This document shows positions 1-11,048 of a DNA stretch of 64,000 bases, piece by piece (the stretch's first letter is position 1; each line of letters begins with the position of its first letter). Source of the stretch: Psococerastis gibbosa (Eukaryota > Arthropoda > Insecta > Psocodea > Psocidae); contig OZ020492.1 of NCBI GenBank assembly GCA_963971405.1, positions 19,436,204 through 19,500,203 of the forward strand, in the 5' to 3' direction. The translations under genes were made by a program, and so were the position numbers. Under the pieces are notes generated by a model. It saw nothing but the letters and a program-made list of their open reading frames with translations, had not been told where the DNA came from and searched no databases.

Positions 1-403
1 TATCTCAATTATTAATAGGGATACGGATACGGTTATTCTATGTTCGAAGGCTTACAATATCTACAGTATGTATGTAAGTCAACTAACACATGGAAACACA
101 TGGAGTAATGGCCGCCAATGGCGCCTATTGATATCCAGCCAATTAGAGTGAACCTGAAGTGACGTCATTCTGGAATGATCTATCTTACAAATGAAGAAAG
201 AAATCATTACGAAAGAAATTTATTTATTCTGGAACTTGACAATAACAACAAATGCTAGAAATAACCCTTTTTAGATTATTTTACAATTTAAAGTATTCAC
301 ATTCTGATGGATTGAGAACCCCTCAAAATCCCATGGGTTAAATCTACCTATCTATCTAATTTTTTACCACTCTTAGAAATTTTTCGCGAGGAACACTGGT
401 GGA
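1..403. other. No gene seen
   Basis: AT-rich sequence with no convincing ORF or repeat boundary. A recognisable SINE remnant begins just downstream. Confidence 0.4.
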
Positions 404-512
404 CCACGGCACTTCGATGGCCAGGTGGTAACTTAGTGAGGCGACTGAAGAGGTCAATTGGATACATTCATTGAATTGTTTGTAAGCGATTAACCTTTTT
501 TTTGAAAAAAAA
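404..512 (+). repeat. SINE C, internally deleted copy
   Basis: It starts with the C-family head (CTTCGATGGCCAGGTGGTA) and jumps straight to the family tail (GAGGCGACTGAAGAGGTCAA, then the tail ending near AGCGATTAACC). The middle, present in the copies at 53562 and 57065, is missing. The head resembles a tRNA D-arm/box A. Confidence 0.55.
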
Positions 513-637
513 ATAACTTGGGACTGCTTTCACGCGAAATACCGAGCACCTCCGATAGTAGCCGAAATCAAGAGAGCCCGCATCAGGTGCCTACGTGGAA
601 CGAATGCCAGAAAATAGGGCTACAAGAGCAGCCCTAC

Positions 638-748
638 ATCGCTTGTAGCCAGTGTAGGTTGACATGAAGAACGTATACCAGTTTGTCAATGGCATTGGAC
701 AAGGGACCTATGGGCTACTATAAGTAGGCCTGGGTCCATAAAAAGTAA
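638..748 (+). repeat. Repeat L, partial copy
   Basis: Contains the L signature (GTGTAGGTTGACAT, later GGACAAGGGACCTATGGGC and GTAGGCCTGGGTCCATAAAA). The same blocks occur at 13365-14775 (split by a hAT element) and twice in tandem at 62040-62480. Function unknown. Confidence 0.6.
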
Positions 749-750
749 TT

Positions 751-1578
751 AAGAACCGGTCCGAGTTCACTCGAACATGCTTTCCAATTTATCAAAATTA
801 TTAGATAGGGAAAATTATTAATTTTATGGCAAATATTTTTCCTATGGTTAAATTTCCGATATCTCGGGGGGGGGGGGGGGCGGTTGTCCACCTGACGTCA
901 CTGGAAGTGAGGTAAATTCTCGATAGGTCAAACAAACACATTAATTACCACACAGCAATAATGGCAGGGCATGCAATGCATTTGAGCGCGAATTTTCTAT
1001 CATTTTTTGGGCAAAACCAAATATTTTATTGGGAAAGCAACCTATCCGGTTTCGTTACTCAATTTAACACCTAAAACATGCTTGAAGGTAGAAAGGTTTC
1101 GCATTTTTTAGTCATTTTTTCATTAAAATTTAGTTATTTTTATTTTTTTACCCCCAGAAGCAAACTATCAAGGGGCAAGCGACCCCCCGCATTTTGTCAA
1201 AATTAATAACGACTACAATATACGAGAATTTAAAAGAAATCGTTGGAGCCGTTTTTGAGAAATAATTTTTTTAGACGTTTTTTTGGAGTTTTTTGAAAAT
1301 AAAACCCCCCCAAATTGAGTTAGCCCCCAAAAAAAAAAATGTCCCGAGGTATGATTTTTTTGAACCCACATGCCAAATTTCACTCAAATCCACCGAGTAG
1401 TTTGCCCGGAAATCGACGGACAGACCGACCGACAGGCCGACCGACAGACAGACATTTTGTAAAAACCACTTTTTTGGGTTCCTGGGACCTCAAAACGTGT
1501 AAATCCGTTGAAATCTCGGAATCGAAAATTTCGACCATCACAAAGCTTTCCTTATACTACGTATAAATTGGAAAGCAA
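751..1578 (-). mobile_element. Repeat A copy 1 (Helentron/DINE-1-like, non-autonomous)
   Basis: Full copy, reversed. The left edge AAGAACCGGTCCGAG opens a small hairpin and is followed by GCTTTCCAATTTAT; the right edge is ATAAATTGGAAAGCAA, so the ends carry a subterminal inverted repeat of about 14 bp. A run of about 14 G lies near 867 and a CAGA/CCGA tetranucleotide-like array near 1420-1450. The apparent ORF at 1339-1566 only reads through this repeat. Assignment to the Helentron-associated class is inferred from structure. Confidence 0.7.
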
Positions 1579-1602
1579 TATACTACGTATAAATTGGAAA
1601 GA

Positions 1603-1712
1603 AATAATAATAATAAATATAATAATAATAATAATAAAATAATAAAATAAAAATAAATAAATAAATAATAAAATAAAAAAATAAAAAAATAAAATAATAA
1701 TAATAAATAATG
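1603..1712. repeat. AAT/AAAT low-complexity tract
   Basis: Imperfect AAT, AAAT and AAAAT repeats just outside repeat A copy 1. A duplicated scrap of the repeat A end (1579-1600) lies between them. Confidence 0.8.
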
Positions 1713-1719
1713 TATGATG

Positions 1720-2181
1720 GAGAATATAATAGTAAAATACAATCTGATCATATAAAGTTGAGACAATTTGTTATACGGTACTAATCAACCTCATCCCCAA
1801 TCAATAAATCCACCCAATTGCTCTCACTGCAACAATATTTACCCATTACTATTGAATTACCCATAGTTAAATTGGATTTTAAATTTTTCTTGGGGTGTAT
1901 TATGTGTTATTTATTGTAAGCTGGTAATGCACTAAATAATTTGGAAGCTGAATACTTCCTTTTTTTTTCCTTTTCCATGTCCAGTATCCCCAGGACAAGG
2001 AGCATATATTCACAAAATTCAATAACTTACATAATACCATAATATTATAATAAGTTACATAATAATTACAGTAATAATACTAATATTTTTTTTTTCTTTA
2101 AACAAATTGGTATTAATCAACATTATCACGCTCAAGCTTCCGCTTATCGAGCGATCTTAGTGCAGTGGCACTGCAACATAT
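1720..2181. other. No gene seen
   Basis: AT-rich spacer between two repeat A copies, without a supported feature. Confidence 0.4.
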
Positions 2182-3068
2182 AAGAACCGGTCCAGTTTTT
2201 ACTCGAACATGCTTTCCAATTTATCAACATTAGTAGATAGAGAACATGAGTAATTTCATGGTAAATAATTTTCCAGTGGTTAAATTTCCGATATCTTTTC
2301 GGGGGGGGGGGGGTGTTGTCCACCTGGCGTCACTGGAAGTGAGGTAAATTCTATATAGGTCAGACCAACACATTAATTACCACACAGCATTAATGGCAGG
2401 GCACGCAATGCATTTGAGCGCGAATTTTCTATCATTTTTTCAAAAAATAATTTTTTGGGCAAAACCAAATATTTTTTTGGGAAAGCAACCTATCCGGTTT
2501 CGTTACTCAATTTAACACCTAAAACATGCCTGAAGGTAGAAATCATCGATAGAAAGGTTTCGCAGAAAAATTATTTTTTAGTCATTTTTCATTAAAATGT
2601 AGTTATTTTTATTTTTTTATCCCCAGAAGCAAACTATCAAGGGGCAAGTGAACCCCCGCATTTTGTCAACATTAATAACGACTACAATATATGAGAATCT
2701 GAAAGAAATCGTTGGAGCCGTTTTTGAGAAATAAATTTTTTAGACGTTTTTTTTGGAGTTTTTTGAGAATAAAACCCCCCCAAATTGAGTTGGCCCAAAA
2801 TAAAAAAAGGTTCCGGAGGTATGATTTTTGTGAACCTACATGCCAAATTTCACCCAAATCTACCGAGTAGTTTGCCCGGAAATAGATGAACAGACAGACA
2901 GACAGACATACATACAGACAGACATACAGAGCGACAGACAGACATTTCGTAAAAACCACTTTTTTGGGTTCCTGGGACCTGAAACCGTGTAAATCCGTTG
3001 AAATCTCGAAATCAAAAATTTCGGCCATCACAAAGCTTTCCTTACACTACGTATAAATTGGAAAGCAA
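2182..3068 (-). mobile_element. Repeat A copy 2
   Basis: Full reversed copy of about 887 bp with the same borders as copy 1: AAGAACCGGTCC on the left, ATAAATTGGAAAGCAA on the right. The poly(G) tract lies near 2300, at the same relative position as in copy 1. A CAGA/CATA array at about 2890-2945 produces the long 'cysteine/valine-rich' ORF on the minus strand, which is not a gene. A short AAT array follows the 3' border. Confidence 0.72.
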
Positions 3069-3234
3069 AAATAATAATAATAATAATAATGTGTGTATGG
3101 ACCCCATTCAAGAGGATGACGGAGGAAGAAGTAAAATACCATAGTTCCGCGACCAATGTATAATGTATATTTGTCTCAAATTATGTATTGTTTGAATAAT
3201 TATACGGTTTTTTAATTTTTGTTTACTTATTTAT

Positions 3235-3345
3235 TAGGGGGCGGGGATTTGGATGCTTACAACCCCTTGCTTAATAGGCAAACACCGATTACAAGGTGTG
3301 TAGAGACTCGCACAAGCACGCTACCACCAAGCTACCCAAGGCCGA
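3235..3345 (-). repeat. SINE C copy, minus strand
   Basis: On the minus strand it reads GGTGGTAGCGTGCTTGTGCG, then GAGTCTCTACACACC, the same order as in the plus-strand copies at 53562 and 57065. The box A-like part is preserved; the 3' part diverges. Confidence 0.5.
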
Positions 3346-3654
3346 ATTATTAATTATTGATTCACTAAGTCTGTCTGCCTGACCCTGGGTACCATGTCAG
3401 TGCATAGTTGGTAGAGAACTAGACAGCAAAAGGAAGGCTGGACGACTTGACATCTTCTTTGTCTACCTTGTTACAGAGTTGCTAGAGCTACCTTGTTACA
3501 GAGTTGCTAGAGTACCCCCCCCCCCTGTTCAGGGTGACAAGAACTCTCAATACTCAATACTTGCGTCAAGTCTTAGTGTTTGAACTTGACTCGACATATA
3601 TGGAATAAATTTCTGCCTCGGCTGAGTCCGCCCTTAATGGGTCCCTTGCCTCCA

Positions 3655-3760
3655 GCGGAGCGGCGGGGAAAAACGTGGCTGTCGGGCATACTGCTGACCA
3701 TATCACCCCAAATCGGACAGTGGTCAAGAGAGAGCATCCCCAGCCAGCCCCCAAGACTAG
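3655..3760 (+). repeat. Repeat K, diverged copy
   Basis: About 100 bp shared with 59330-59430: AAAAACGTGGCTGTCGGGCA and GTCAAGAGAGAG occur at matching spacing in both. Neither copy has an intact ORF supported by the other. Confidence 0.45.
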
Positions 3761-3929
3761 ATCCTCATAGAGCCGTGCCCGAAATGATTTATATTTCACC
3801 TTTCTTTAGTGCTAATTCAGTTAAACAGACCTCATCAGGCCTAAGTTCAGCAATTGTTTGCTCTAAAAGGCTTTCACGGCGGTTGTGACGAAGCTGTAGA
3901 GCCCGGGATTGTTCTGAAAGCGTACTTCC

Positions 3930-3970
3930 ATACGTTTCGTCAACATCTGCGGTCGACATCTTCAGTGAAA
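3930..3970 (-). ncRNA. Hammerhead-like motif (CTGAAGA ... GAAAC)
   Basis: On the minus strand, CTGAAGA fits the CUGANGA hammerhead core, followed by a possible 6-bp stem (GTCGAC with GTTGAC, one G-T pair) and then GAAAC. Hammerhead motifs of this minimal type are known from Penelope-like retroelements. Stem III cannot be drawn properly, so activity is doubtful. Related motifs occur at 28399, 39751, 42546, 54436 and 55457. Confidence 0.35.
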
Positions 3971-4040
3971 TATCGCAGACTTCTTAGATTGTATCTATCG
4001 TCCCGGACTCCACTGCACTGCTCACAATTTACAAAAAATT

Positions 4041-4188
4041 AGAGGATATAGAAAAACTGGGCATGGCGGAATTTGAACTCAAGATCTACGCCTAACCGGG
4101 GCGTCGTCTTAACCGCTGGACCACAAGCGTAGATCGTGGGTTCGAATCCCGCTAAGCCCAGTTTTTTTATTTCCTCTAATTTTCGGTT
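4041..4188. repeat. SINE D: inverted pair of tRNA-like units
   Basis: The left half (minus) and right half (plus) are near-complementary over about 60 bp. Both read a CGTAGATC block, a TTCGAATCC-type box B, GCCCAGTTTTT and CCTCTAATTTT. The minus unit also keeps a D-arm-like GTGGTCCAGCGGTTAAGA. Box A and box B are those of a tRNA-derived SINE. The region would fold as one long hairpin, and it is not an intact tRNA. A fragment of the same family lies at 54918. Confidence 0.6.
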
Positions 4189-4491
4189 ATAACGAGGAGG
4201 TTACATCTTCAACCAAAGTTAATTTAGAGTTAGTGTTATATATACCATATAATACGTACTGCAATATCATGTATTGTTATCAATATTGGAAATTTTTTAT
4301 TTTCATTGTATCTAGTGAAACATCGAAAATGACTTATTGTTTTTCATTGGTTGGATGGTGCTACCAGGTATTTCACTTCATTTTTATGGTCCATTATGTT
4401 TAATCTCAATTAATAATGTTGAGGTTTGACGACTAATATAGTATCAAAGGGCGAGAGTTTGGAAGGGTAGATTTTGGTTTTGGAGGTGCCA

Positions 4492-5367
4492 CTAGGTCCG
4501 ATTGTTTTTAAGGGCTAATTGGTGAATAGCTGAACAAAGCTTTCCCTTGCCACTCAAATTAAGGTACCCGTAACGGTTGAAATTAGATTTGGAAAAGGAT
4601 TTAAATATATTAACTATATTTACGTTTGTTCCACTGAAATGGTTAATTAGGCAGCGGTTAAACCACTTAACATTTTCGTTGCAATAACAACAGTTGAACC
4701 TTTGCGGTACCTCTATTACAGTTATATTTGTCGTATAAGACATGTTATTAAGGTTAGTGGTAACACAATTAATGATTGTCCGGTCGCACTTGAAATCATT
4801 TGAGCCTGCTAAAATAAAAATACGGTCGTTCATGGTAAAACCCTTAGACCAGACATCTATCCCACTAACCACTTGTGCAAAAGTAGCATTTGACTTAACA
4901 ATAACTTGAACTGAGTGAGTGACTCGCAGAGAAGTGAAGAAATAGGAAATATTTTTGCCAAAGCTATCTGTCAATATCAAGACTTTTGGGTACTCGTCGC
5001 TGATGGGAGTTTCCGTGAATGATTTTATCTCCCCACGTTCGGGTTTTGGGGATCGCTCCTTTTCCATCTTAGTTCTTTCATTGCTCTCTTGGGGGCGACG
5101 TTGGTGATCATAGACATGTAAGTTTTTAATTTCTTCTTGTAAGACACCGACCGTCCTAGCGGCTTGTTCCAGATGGGCTTCCTTATGTAATAAACTATCC
5201 ATGTAATATGTTACGTTTGTATGGAGATTCTTGTTTTCCTTCTCGAGCTCTGCGTTGATTGCTCTTTGGGCATCTAGGACGCTTAGCTCACTCTTGAGAC
5301 GTTGGTTCTCCAGATGCAGTGTATTGATTTCCTCTTCTAGTTTTTCAAACGCCGAAAACATTTCCAT
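4492..5367 (-). CDS. Coiled-coil protein with decayed SGNH-esterase-like domain
   Basis: Intronless ORF of 291 residues from the first ATG (5367); the frame is open upstream to 5457 but only with non-ATG codons. Residues about 1-85 form a leucine/glutamate-rich coiled coil, then a charged linker. The C-terminal half looks like an SGNH hydrolase: VLILTDSFG carries the block I Asp-Ser, ILAGSND is the block III Gly-x-Asn-Asp, and LNLSGKGKL fits the end of block V. The block V catalytic Asp and His positions read Arg and Tyr, so hydrolysis is unlikely. The domain order matches the ORF at 11049, which is more decayed. Either a lineage-specific host gene or an ORF1-like protein of a LINE (esterase domains occur in some CR1-type ORF1s); the sequence does not decide. 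No RT flanks it. Confidence 0.6.
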   Translation of the reverse strand: MEMFSAFEKLEEEINTLHLENQRLKSELSVLDAQRAINAELEKENKNLHTNVTYYMDSLLHKEAHLEQAARTVGVLQEEIKNLHVYDHQRRPQESNERTKMEKERSPKPERGEIKSFTETPISDEYPKVLILTDSFGKNISYFFTSLRVTHSVQVIVKSNATFAQVVSGIDVWSKGFTMNDRIFILAGSNDFKCDRTIINCVTTNLNNMSYTTNITVIEVPQRFNCCYCNENVKWFNRCLINHFSGTNVNIVNIFKSFSKSNFNRYGYLNLSGKGKLCSAIHQLALKNNRT

Positions 5368-5519
5368 GATGGACCGGTTCCGAGGTAGCAAAGATTCAAC
5401 TTGATTCTTTTTCCTGTTTGAAATTTGATGGTATGAAGACTCCCCGGAAACATACAATAGTCCAATTCGGCCTGTTGTTCTCGTGAACGTTCTTTATTAA
5501 GTTGCCAATAAATTTTCAA

Positions 5520-6269
5520 AATTACAGAATTTGTAAAAATGCGCGATGTTACAATAAAAAGATGGCTTCAAACCACAACACAAGTATATGTAGCAGTTTA
5601 GTTCTTGCTGATGATACAAGCACTGGGTTGCCATGGGGTTGATTGCTTGTTAGTACTAGCCTCTGTATATATGTCGCTTCGATACTTCACTAGTTCCATG
5701 TCAAACCAAAGCAACAACCTTATCAGTAGCTCGATAGTGGCTAGATCCAATTTATGTCTGGTCGATAGTTTTGGTAAATTGATATATATTTTTCTTCAGT
5801 TTTTCGTAAGTTGATAGTTGTATTAACTTGAGTGGACTTGACAACGTTGTAGCGTTTTTGTTGTTGTCAGGCCAGAAACAATATAAATAATTATCACAAC
5901 ATTTCAGTGGATTCTGACAGATTTTATGGCAACACGCGCAGAGGCAAAACCAGGCAAGTGAAAACTATATTTTGACTAAAACAGCCAAAAATAAGGTCAC
6001 AAGTGTAGAAAAAAACATTGCGAGGATTTAAAATTGGGTAAATTCCCATAATCTTAAAACACTGGCAATAGATGAACTTGGATAAAACAGCCAAAAACTC
6101 AAAAACAAAACAAAAGTACTTCTCACTTTGAACTGTACTGCACGCGCCCTAATTACTGACCCACTTCTTACAACAAGTTAAAGTCAAGTACGTCTCATTG
6201 CAAATGGAATCGCGTTAAGGGAAACGGACAATTCTCTTCCGGTACCTGCGCAAAGAGAACTCCATAGAA
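5520..6269. other. No gene seen
   Basis: Upstream side of the SGNH-like ORF. Short ORFs here lack any recognisable motif, and no clear TATA/initiator pair was found. Confidence 0.35.
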
Positions 6270-6905
6270 TCTTGATGTCAAATGACGCACAAGTTTTCCA
6301 AATTGCTGTCCATGTGATATCGATAATAATGCCCCGTGATCGCCCAGTGGAAAGAAACTATCACGGCAGACAACGTGTTAGAAGCAATTTCCACTTATTT
6401 GCGTTCAATATCGAAATTAACCTTCTGAGCCGGAAATGATAGCCCTCTTTCTTCTACAATAACCACAAACCTCAAATGACGCACTAGTTTCCCAAATTGC
6501 TGTCCATGTGATCTCGCTAATAATGCCCCGTGATCGCCCAATGGAAAATAACTATCACGGCAGACAACGTGTTAGAAGCCACCATGTCCACTTATTTTTC
6601 GTTACAATAATGATCAAAACCTTCTGAGCCAGAAATGGTAGATTGACTTTTTTTTTTCCAATAACCGTAAGCAACAAATTTCACATGTCAAACTAGTTGT
6701 CACATTATAATCCATGTGATCTCTATTATATACATGCACTGACTTATCAACCGCAATAAACAACACCTGTAATTCTCATTGCAGACAATTCGTGTTAGAA
6801 ACCCCAATTTCCTCTGAATCGCACTAAAACTTCGATCGGAAATAGAAGCCTCATTTCTCCCTCAACACTTGCAAATATCGAATCATCTCTGTGGCGTATC
6901 ATGAA
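6270..6905 (+). repeat. Tandem satellite, about 200-bp unit, three diverging copies
   Basis: Units begin near 6287, 6476 and 6681. Conserved blocks are ATGACGCAC(A/T)AGTTT, AATTGCTGTCCATGTGAT, CCCCGTGATCGCCCA and GCAGACAACGTGTTAGAA. Units 1 and 2 are close; unit 3 is much diverged. The same blocks recur at 12370, 14800, 23985 and 25630. Confidence 0.7.
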
Positions 6906-7826
6906 TTTCAACAAGAACCACAAGCTCGTGCCAGAGTTGAAAAAATAATTAGGCACCCCCTCCCTGGAAATGTATCACTTGTGTCTGGACGGCGAAGTAT
7001 TAGATAGACTTTGTTTCTGTGGGAGAGAAACCTGAGTTTGCAGATCACTCACACACTATATAGGCTAGAGACAACAATCATTAACCCCTCATGCTGGTAA
7101 ATTTTTCTTTCCATTTCATTTTTTCCATGATTTAGTGCGCCCGTTTTGTATAGCTCTACCAACTCTCACAGTCTCACAAGTAACAGTAATGAATAGAGAT
7201 TTAAATAGCAATATGAAATGAAATCATCGATTGGTGTAAACAGAGCTCTACATATGACCGACAGATATTAAGCTCAACATAATAGTAATTATATATCTCA
7301 TATCTGATGATTTGCTAAAATAATTAGAATTATGTAGGCCTATGTTTTGCATTTGACAAGTAGGCTACATCAACATCAATGCTTTAAGCTTGGGGCTCAT
7401 TCATCACACTATCAATCGAATCATACTGTGTATAACATTTTGACAGGGTAATTTCTGCTTTGGTAATTGCAAATTTTGAATGATAACACAAGTAAACAAG
7501 TAAACTAACAAATAAACTGTTGGTACCGCGCATATTGAAAATTCCTTAAATGCACTAAATTTCCTCTAATGCGTAGAAATGATAGCGTTATTGAGGTATA
7601 CATCTTTGGCAGTAGTTTGGAATGCCTGCCGGTTTAGTCTTTCGTTTCCACACATCGTTTGCATAAAATTTTTTGCTTTCAGTTTTCAAAGCCTATTGTA
7701 TTTTACTTGTCTATCGAGATTCACTGCAAAGCAATTACCATGACTGTGAGCTGGCTGGGGGCAGGAGCGGATTCAGCCCATTTTTGAAGTGAAACTTCTT
7801 TATCGACGTAGGAAGAAAAATCTTGT
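6906..7826. other. No gene seen
   Basis: AT-rich DNA with no ORF or repeat I can name. Confidence 0.35.
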
Positions 7827-7941
7827 GACGCGCCATCTTGGTTACGTGCCAGTTACGTGCCATCGTGTTACGCGCCATCATGTTACGCGCCATCATGTTA
7901 CGCGCCATCATGTTACGCGCCATCATGTTACGCGCCATCCT
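7827..7941. repeat. 15-bp minisatellite
   Basis: Five perfect tandem copies of GTTACGCGCCATCAT or close to it (7867-7941), preceded by degenerate copies from 7827. Because 15 is a multiple of three, open frames run through it on both strands (VTRHH and MARNM repeats); these are by-products. Confidence 0.85.
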
Positions 7942-7970
7942 GATGTGCTCATGGATGACGCTCATTTTTG

Positions 7971-8055
7971 GGCAGATGTAGAAGGCCTGTCTCAACTTAA
8001 ATTATACCCATGTCTTCGTCTATTCTTCCTCTTTCAGGCCATGCTATATTTGTTG
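7971..8055 (+). repeat. Direct repeat flanking repeat G, left copy
   Basis: About 85 bp that recurs at 8571-8655: GGGCAGAT, AAATTATACCCATG and TCGTCTATTCTTCCTCTTTC are shared at the same spacing. Confidence 0.65.
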
Positions 8056-8160
8056 GTTGTGATAGGGCAAAGGGTTCGACTTTGGGGGGAGGAAACGTGA
8101 GGAGGTGCACCTAAATTTGCCGATATTCACCGAAACTAGGGCTTTTTCAGCCGTGTTTTT

Positions 8161-8500
8161 GGAGGTGTTAATATCAATTTGAAAATTTCCAACTACTTTC
8201 GTTCTTTTCCGCCTTTCTTACTCTTTCTATGCATGTAATCAGTTTTACTATCCGCTTTTACTATCAGGCTCAGGCTCAGGTGAGTGTATAAGCCATCCGT
8301 GTTTCGGCGGAAAACAGGTTCAAAGGGTACTCTTCCAATTACATGCATAGAGTAAAAACATTCCACAGGCTGCAATTTGCAACCGAATTTAATTTTGAAT
8401 GTCTCATTAGAAGCAATATGAATTAAGGTTTCAAACGAGTATAAAAATTTCGAATTCACCCCTTCACCCCTTAAACACGAGTGGAACACAATTTCTAAAA
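8161..8500. repeat. Repeat G copy 1
   Basis: About 340 bp shared with 35306-35645: GGAGGTGTTAATATCAATTT, TTACTCTTTCTA, GGCTCAGGTGAG, AATGTCTCATTAGAAGCA and GAGTGGAACACAA appear in order in both. No inverted termini seen, class unknown. Confidence 0.65.
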
Positions 8501-8570
8501 AAAATGACGCAAAAAAATTCATTTCCAGCAATCCCATTTGAATTGCATGGGCGGATTTAAAGCAATTTTA

Positions 8571-8655
8571 TGGGCAGATTTAGCTGGCCTATCTTAATTT
8601 AAATTATACCCATGTTTTCGTCTATTCTTCCTCTTTCAGGCCATGCTAAATTTTT
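8571..8655 (+). repeat. Direct repeat flanking repeat G, right copy
   Basis: Second copy of the 7971-8055 block. Together they bracket repeat G copy 1. Confidence 0.65.
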
Positions 8656-8659
8656 TTTG

Positions 8660-10071
8660 GAGGGGTAGTGGTGGGTCAAATCTAATAAAATAATTTAGTA
8701 TCGATAAAATTATAACGCAATTAATTTACTTACAACAGACTTACTAAATTTGGGGGGGGGGGCAGCTGACGAGGGAGTCAGAATGTATGCACAACAGTAG
8801 AGGCTTCACTCATGAGTATTTTGCTGTTTTACGAAACCATTTGCTCGAACTTCCGGTATCACTTTCACGGCTCTTTGGCAATGCTAAAACACGTTTTTAA
8901 CATGACTTCATATTGACGGATTTTTTAAACTAATTATTATTGACGAAGGTGATGAAAGCTTGAATGTTAACATCTAAAAATACATTGAGCGAGTAGCAGC
9001 CGTGGACTTAATGCATAACAAGTAGAAGGAAAATTGTCAATTTAAAGAAAGTGTATGCGATGCTGCGATTATGAATAAATATAAATCGGCTTCCGCCCTC
9101 ATCATGAAATATTTAGAATCTTTCTTGGAAATCCTCCCTTATAGTTACTACTACCATCAGGTCCCAGTGCTGGGTCTGGCCTTTTGGCCTTTTGGGGGCC
9201 CTTGGGCCGGGATTGTATAGGGGCCCTCTCTTGGGCAGAACAGTCTTATGTACCCTTTGGGGCATGGGCTTAGACGAATATTCCAGTATCGATGATAAAA
9301 TGGGGACCAAAGGCCCCGCCAAATATTTCGACAAGTGATTTGGTTTTTAACCTATTGTAATTTTGTATTTTGCGAATGGCCATGGCCCTCCTTAGCCAAG
9401 CCTGGCACTATCAGGCCCCTACCTTGGGATTTCGCCGCCCTAGGTAGCAAGTCTTCCAGCCCCCCCCCCCCCCCCCACCTCCTACTATCCCATTAAAACA
9501 AAATGTTGCAAAAGAAAATTTAAAGAAATGCGACCCAGGTAAAAGGTGTAAACTCTCAAGACATATTTTAATTAACTTGGGTAAATACCAATACTAAAAA
9601 ATAGACCTCAAAGATAGATCAGGATTAACACAAATATATTTTCCTTGCCTATTGTTCGGCAACATTTTTGACAACCATGGAAAAGACAGAACTGAGGGTT
9701 AGGTCCTTTTCACAGCAAAGAAACGCAAGAGGATTTAGCTTGGAATCTGAGAGAGACGCCCTTTTGGCTTTCTTCACCCGAGTCAAAACTGAAAACCCTC
9801 TTTAAGCAGTACAATAAGTAATCGTCAATAATAAACTGATATTTCGCGCAATTTTCAGATACTTGAAGTCCACTCCGTGCTTTTTATTTCTTTCTTATTA
9901 TTTTCCCAAATGTCATGAATTTCGTATGAGGTAGATATTTTGTCATTTCGACTTCCCCCCCCCCCCCCCCCGAAGCTTGGTGCCCTGGCCAAAAAGCGCG
10001 AAACAGTGGAGTTTTACTAATGTTGATAGCAGCTTAGGTTCAACAGACGAAGATTCGTATTTATAACTGCC
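8660..10071. other. No gene seen; poly(G)/poly(C)-bearing sequence
   Basis: Contains homopolymer runs of G (near 8750) or C (near 9460 and 9955) and a GC-richer patch at 9160-9260. The minus ORF at 9113-9334 has no recognisable domain. Confidence 0.35.
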
Positions 10072-10190
10072 TACTGTGGCCCGGGGGTTAACGCCGGGGA
10101 AATTTTTTTGAAAAAATAGGAACTAAATATTCAGGTTCAAATCCAGTTTCCGTCCATTTTCCCATGATGTCCTCCTTTCTCAAATTTTTC
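10072..10190 (+). repeat. tRNA-like SINE E copy 1
   Basis: A D-arm-like GGCCCGGGGGTTAACGCC and a box B-like GGTTCAAATCC are followed by a tail (GTCCATTTT, ATGTCCTCCT) that also occurs after the tRNA-like piece at 40990-41090. Two loci sharing head and tail support a family. Confidence 0.4.
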
Positions 10191-10484
10191 TTTCTACAAA
10201 GTTGAATATGTACCTATCTTATCGTTGTTATACCTGTATGATATAACATAGTCTAGTATTGAAACCGATTAACGTTGTTGGCATGCTTTGGAATTAAATT
10301 AAATAATTTGGCACCATCTTTAATTTTCAGGCTCATATTGTTTTCGCAGAATCTTTTGACCAATGTGAAAAGAAGCTTTTTTTTGTCATATAATTTAGTA
10401 ATAAAAATGAAATTTACTTAATAATATATTTTTTTGAAATTTTTAATTACAGCCTTTAAAGTTTTTGGCATGTTTGTTTCATCA

Positions 10485-10775
10485 GGCGCCCATTCCATTG
10501 ACCGGCTAGGGCTACTTCCAAAAACGGTGACGTGGAAGCAGACATTCAAGACTTAGGTGGCGTTTCCACCGACCTCGCATTGCAGAATTGACGGAAATGT
10601 TTATTTTCCTCTATGCCATAGTTAAAATTGATCAATGATCATACAGTAAAATAACAAACAAACAAACTAAAATTCTGCAATGCGAGGTCAGTGGAAACGC
10701 CACCTAAGTCTTGAATGTCTACTACCACGTCACCGTTTTTGGAAATAGCCCTAGCCGGTCAATGGAATGGGCCCC
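10485..10775. mobile_element. PIF/Harbinger-type foldback MITE, copy 1 (internally deleted)
   Basis: Starts GGCGCCCATTCCATTG and ends with its complement. Terminal inverted repeats run well over 100 bp. It is flanked by TCA on both sides (10482-10484, 10776-10778). A 3-bp TNA target duplication fits the PIF/Harbinger superfamily. It lacks about 95 bp of centre found in copies 2 and 3. Confidence 0.75.
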
Positions 10776-10995
10776 TCATAGTACTTTCACTTGCCCTAAC
10801 CCTCTTCTCCCCACAAGAACTCAATGTCTTGTTTGCCTGGTGACGTAATGGAATCATGACATGGAGAATGGACATTTTTCCATTCATTGGAGAGGGTGGA
10901 GGAGGAGGGGGAGGGGGATTTGGAGGGATTTGAGGGATGCGCAACTCCGTAGAATCTTGTAGACTGTAGTAGTTGTAGTTGTGAGCTCTAAGAAG

Positions 10996-11046
10996 ATGGA
11001 TTGTGAAAGTGACGTTTCTGATTTTGACGACTTGATTCATCTGTGA
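10996..11046 (+). CDS. Short upstream ORF, 16 residues
   Basis: ATG to TGA, encoding the acidic peptide MDCESDVSDFDDLIHL. It ends 2 nt before the ATG of the SGNH-like ORF and is in another frame. It may be a regulatory uORF or the old N-terminus cut off by a frameshift; it may also be chance. Confidence 0.25.
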   Translation: MDCESDVSDFDDLIHL

Positions 11047-11048
11047 GG

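Noticed and set aside
1339-1566. ORFs rich in Ser/Val/Cys/Leu or Asp/Arg (also 2672-3031, 27001-27228, 38343-38726, 51038-51512)
   Set aside because: They read through the TCTG/CAGA arrays of repeat A in several frames and recur wherever the repeat does.
6270-6905. CRISPR-like array
   Set aside because: Units are about 200 bp, diverge throughout and have no constant repeat with unique spacers.
7735-8100. ORFs with MARNM and VTRHH repeats
   Set aside because: By-products of a 15-bp tandem repeat.
7971-8655. LTRs of a retrotransposon
   Set aside because: The repeats are only 85 bp, lack TG...CA ends and there is no primer-binding site or gag/pol between them.
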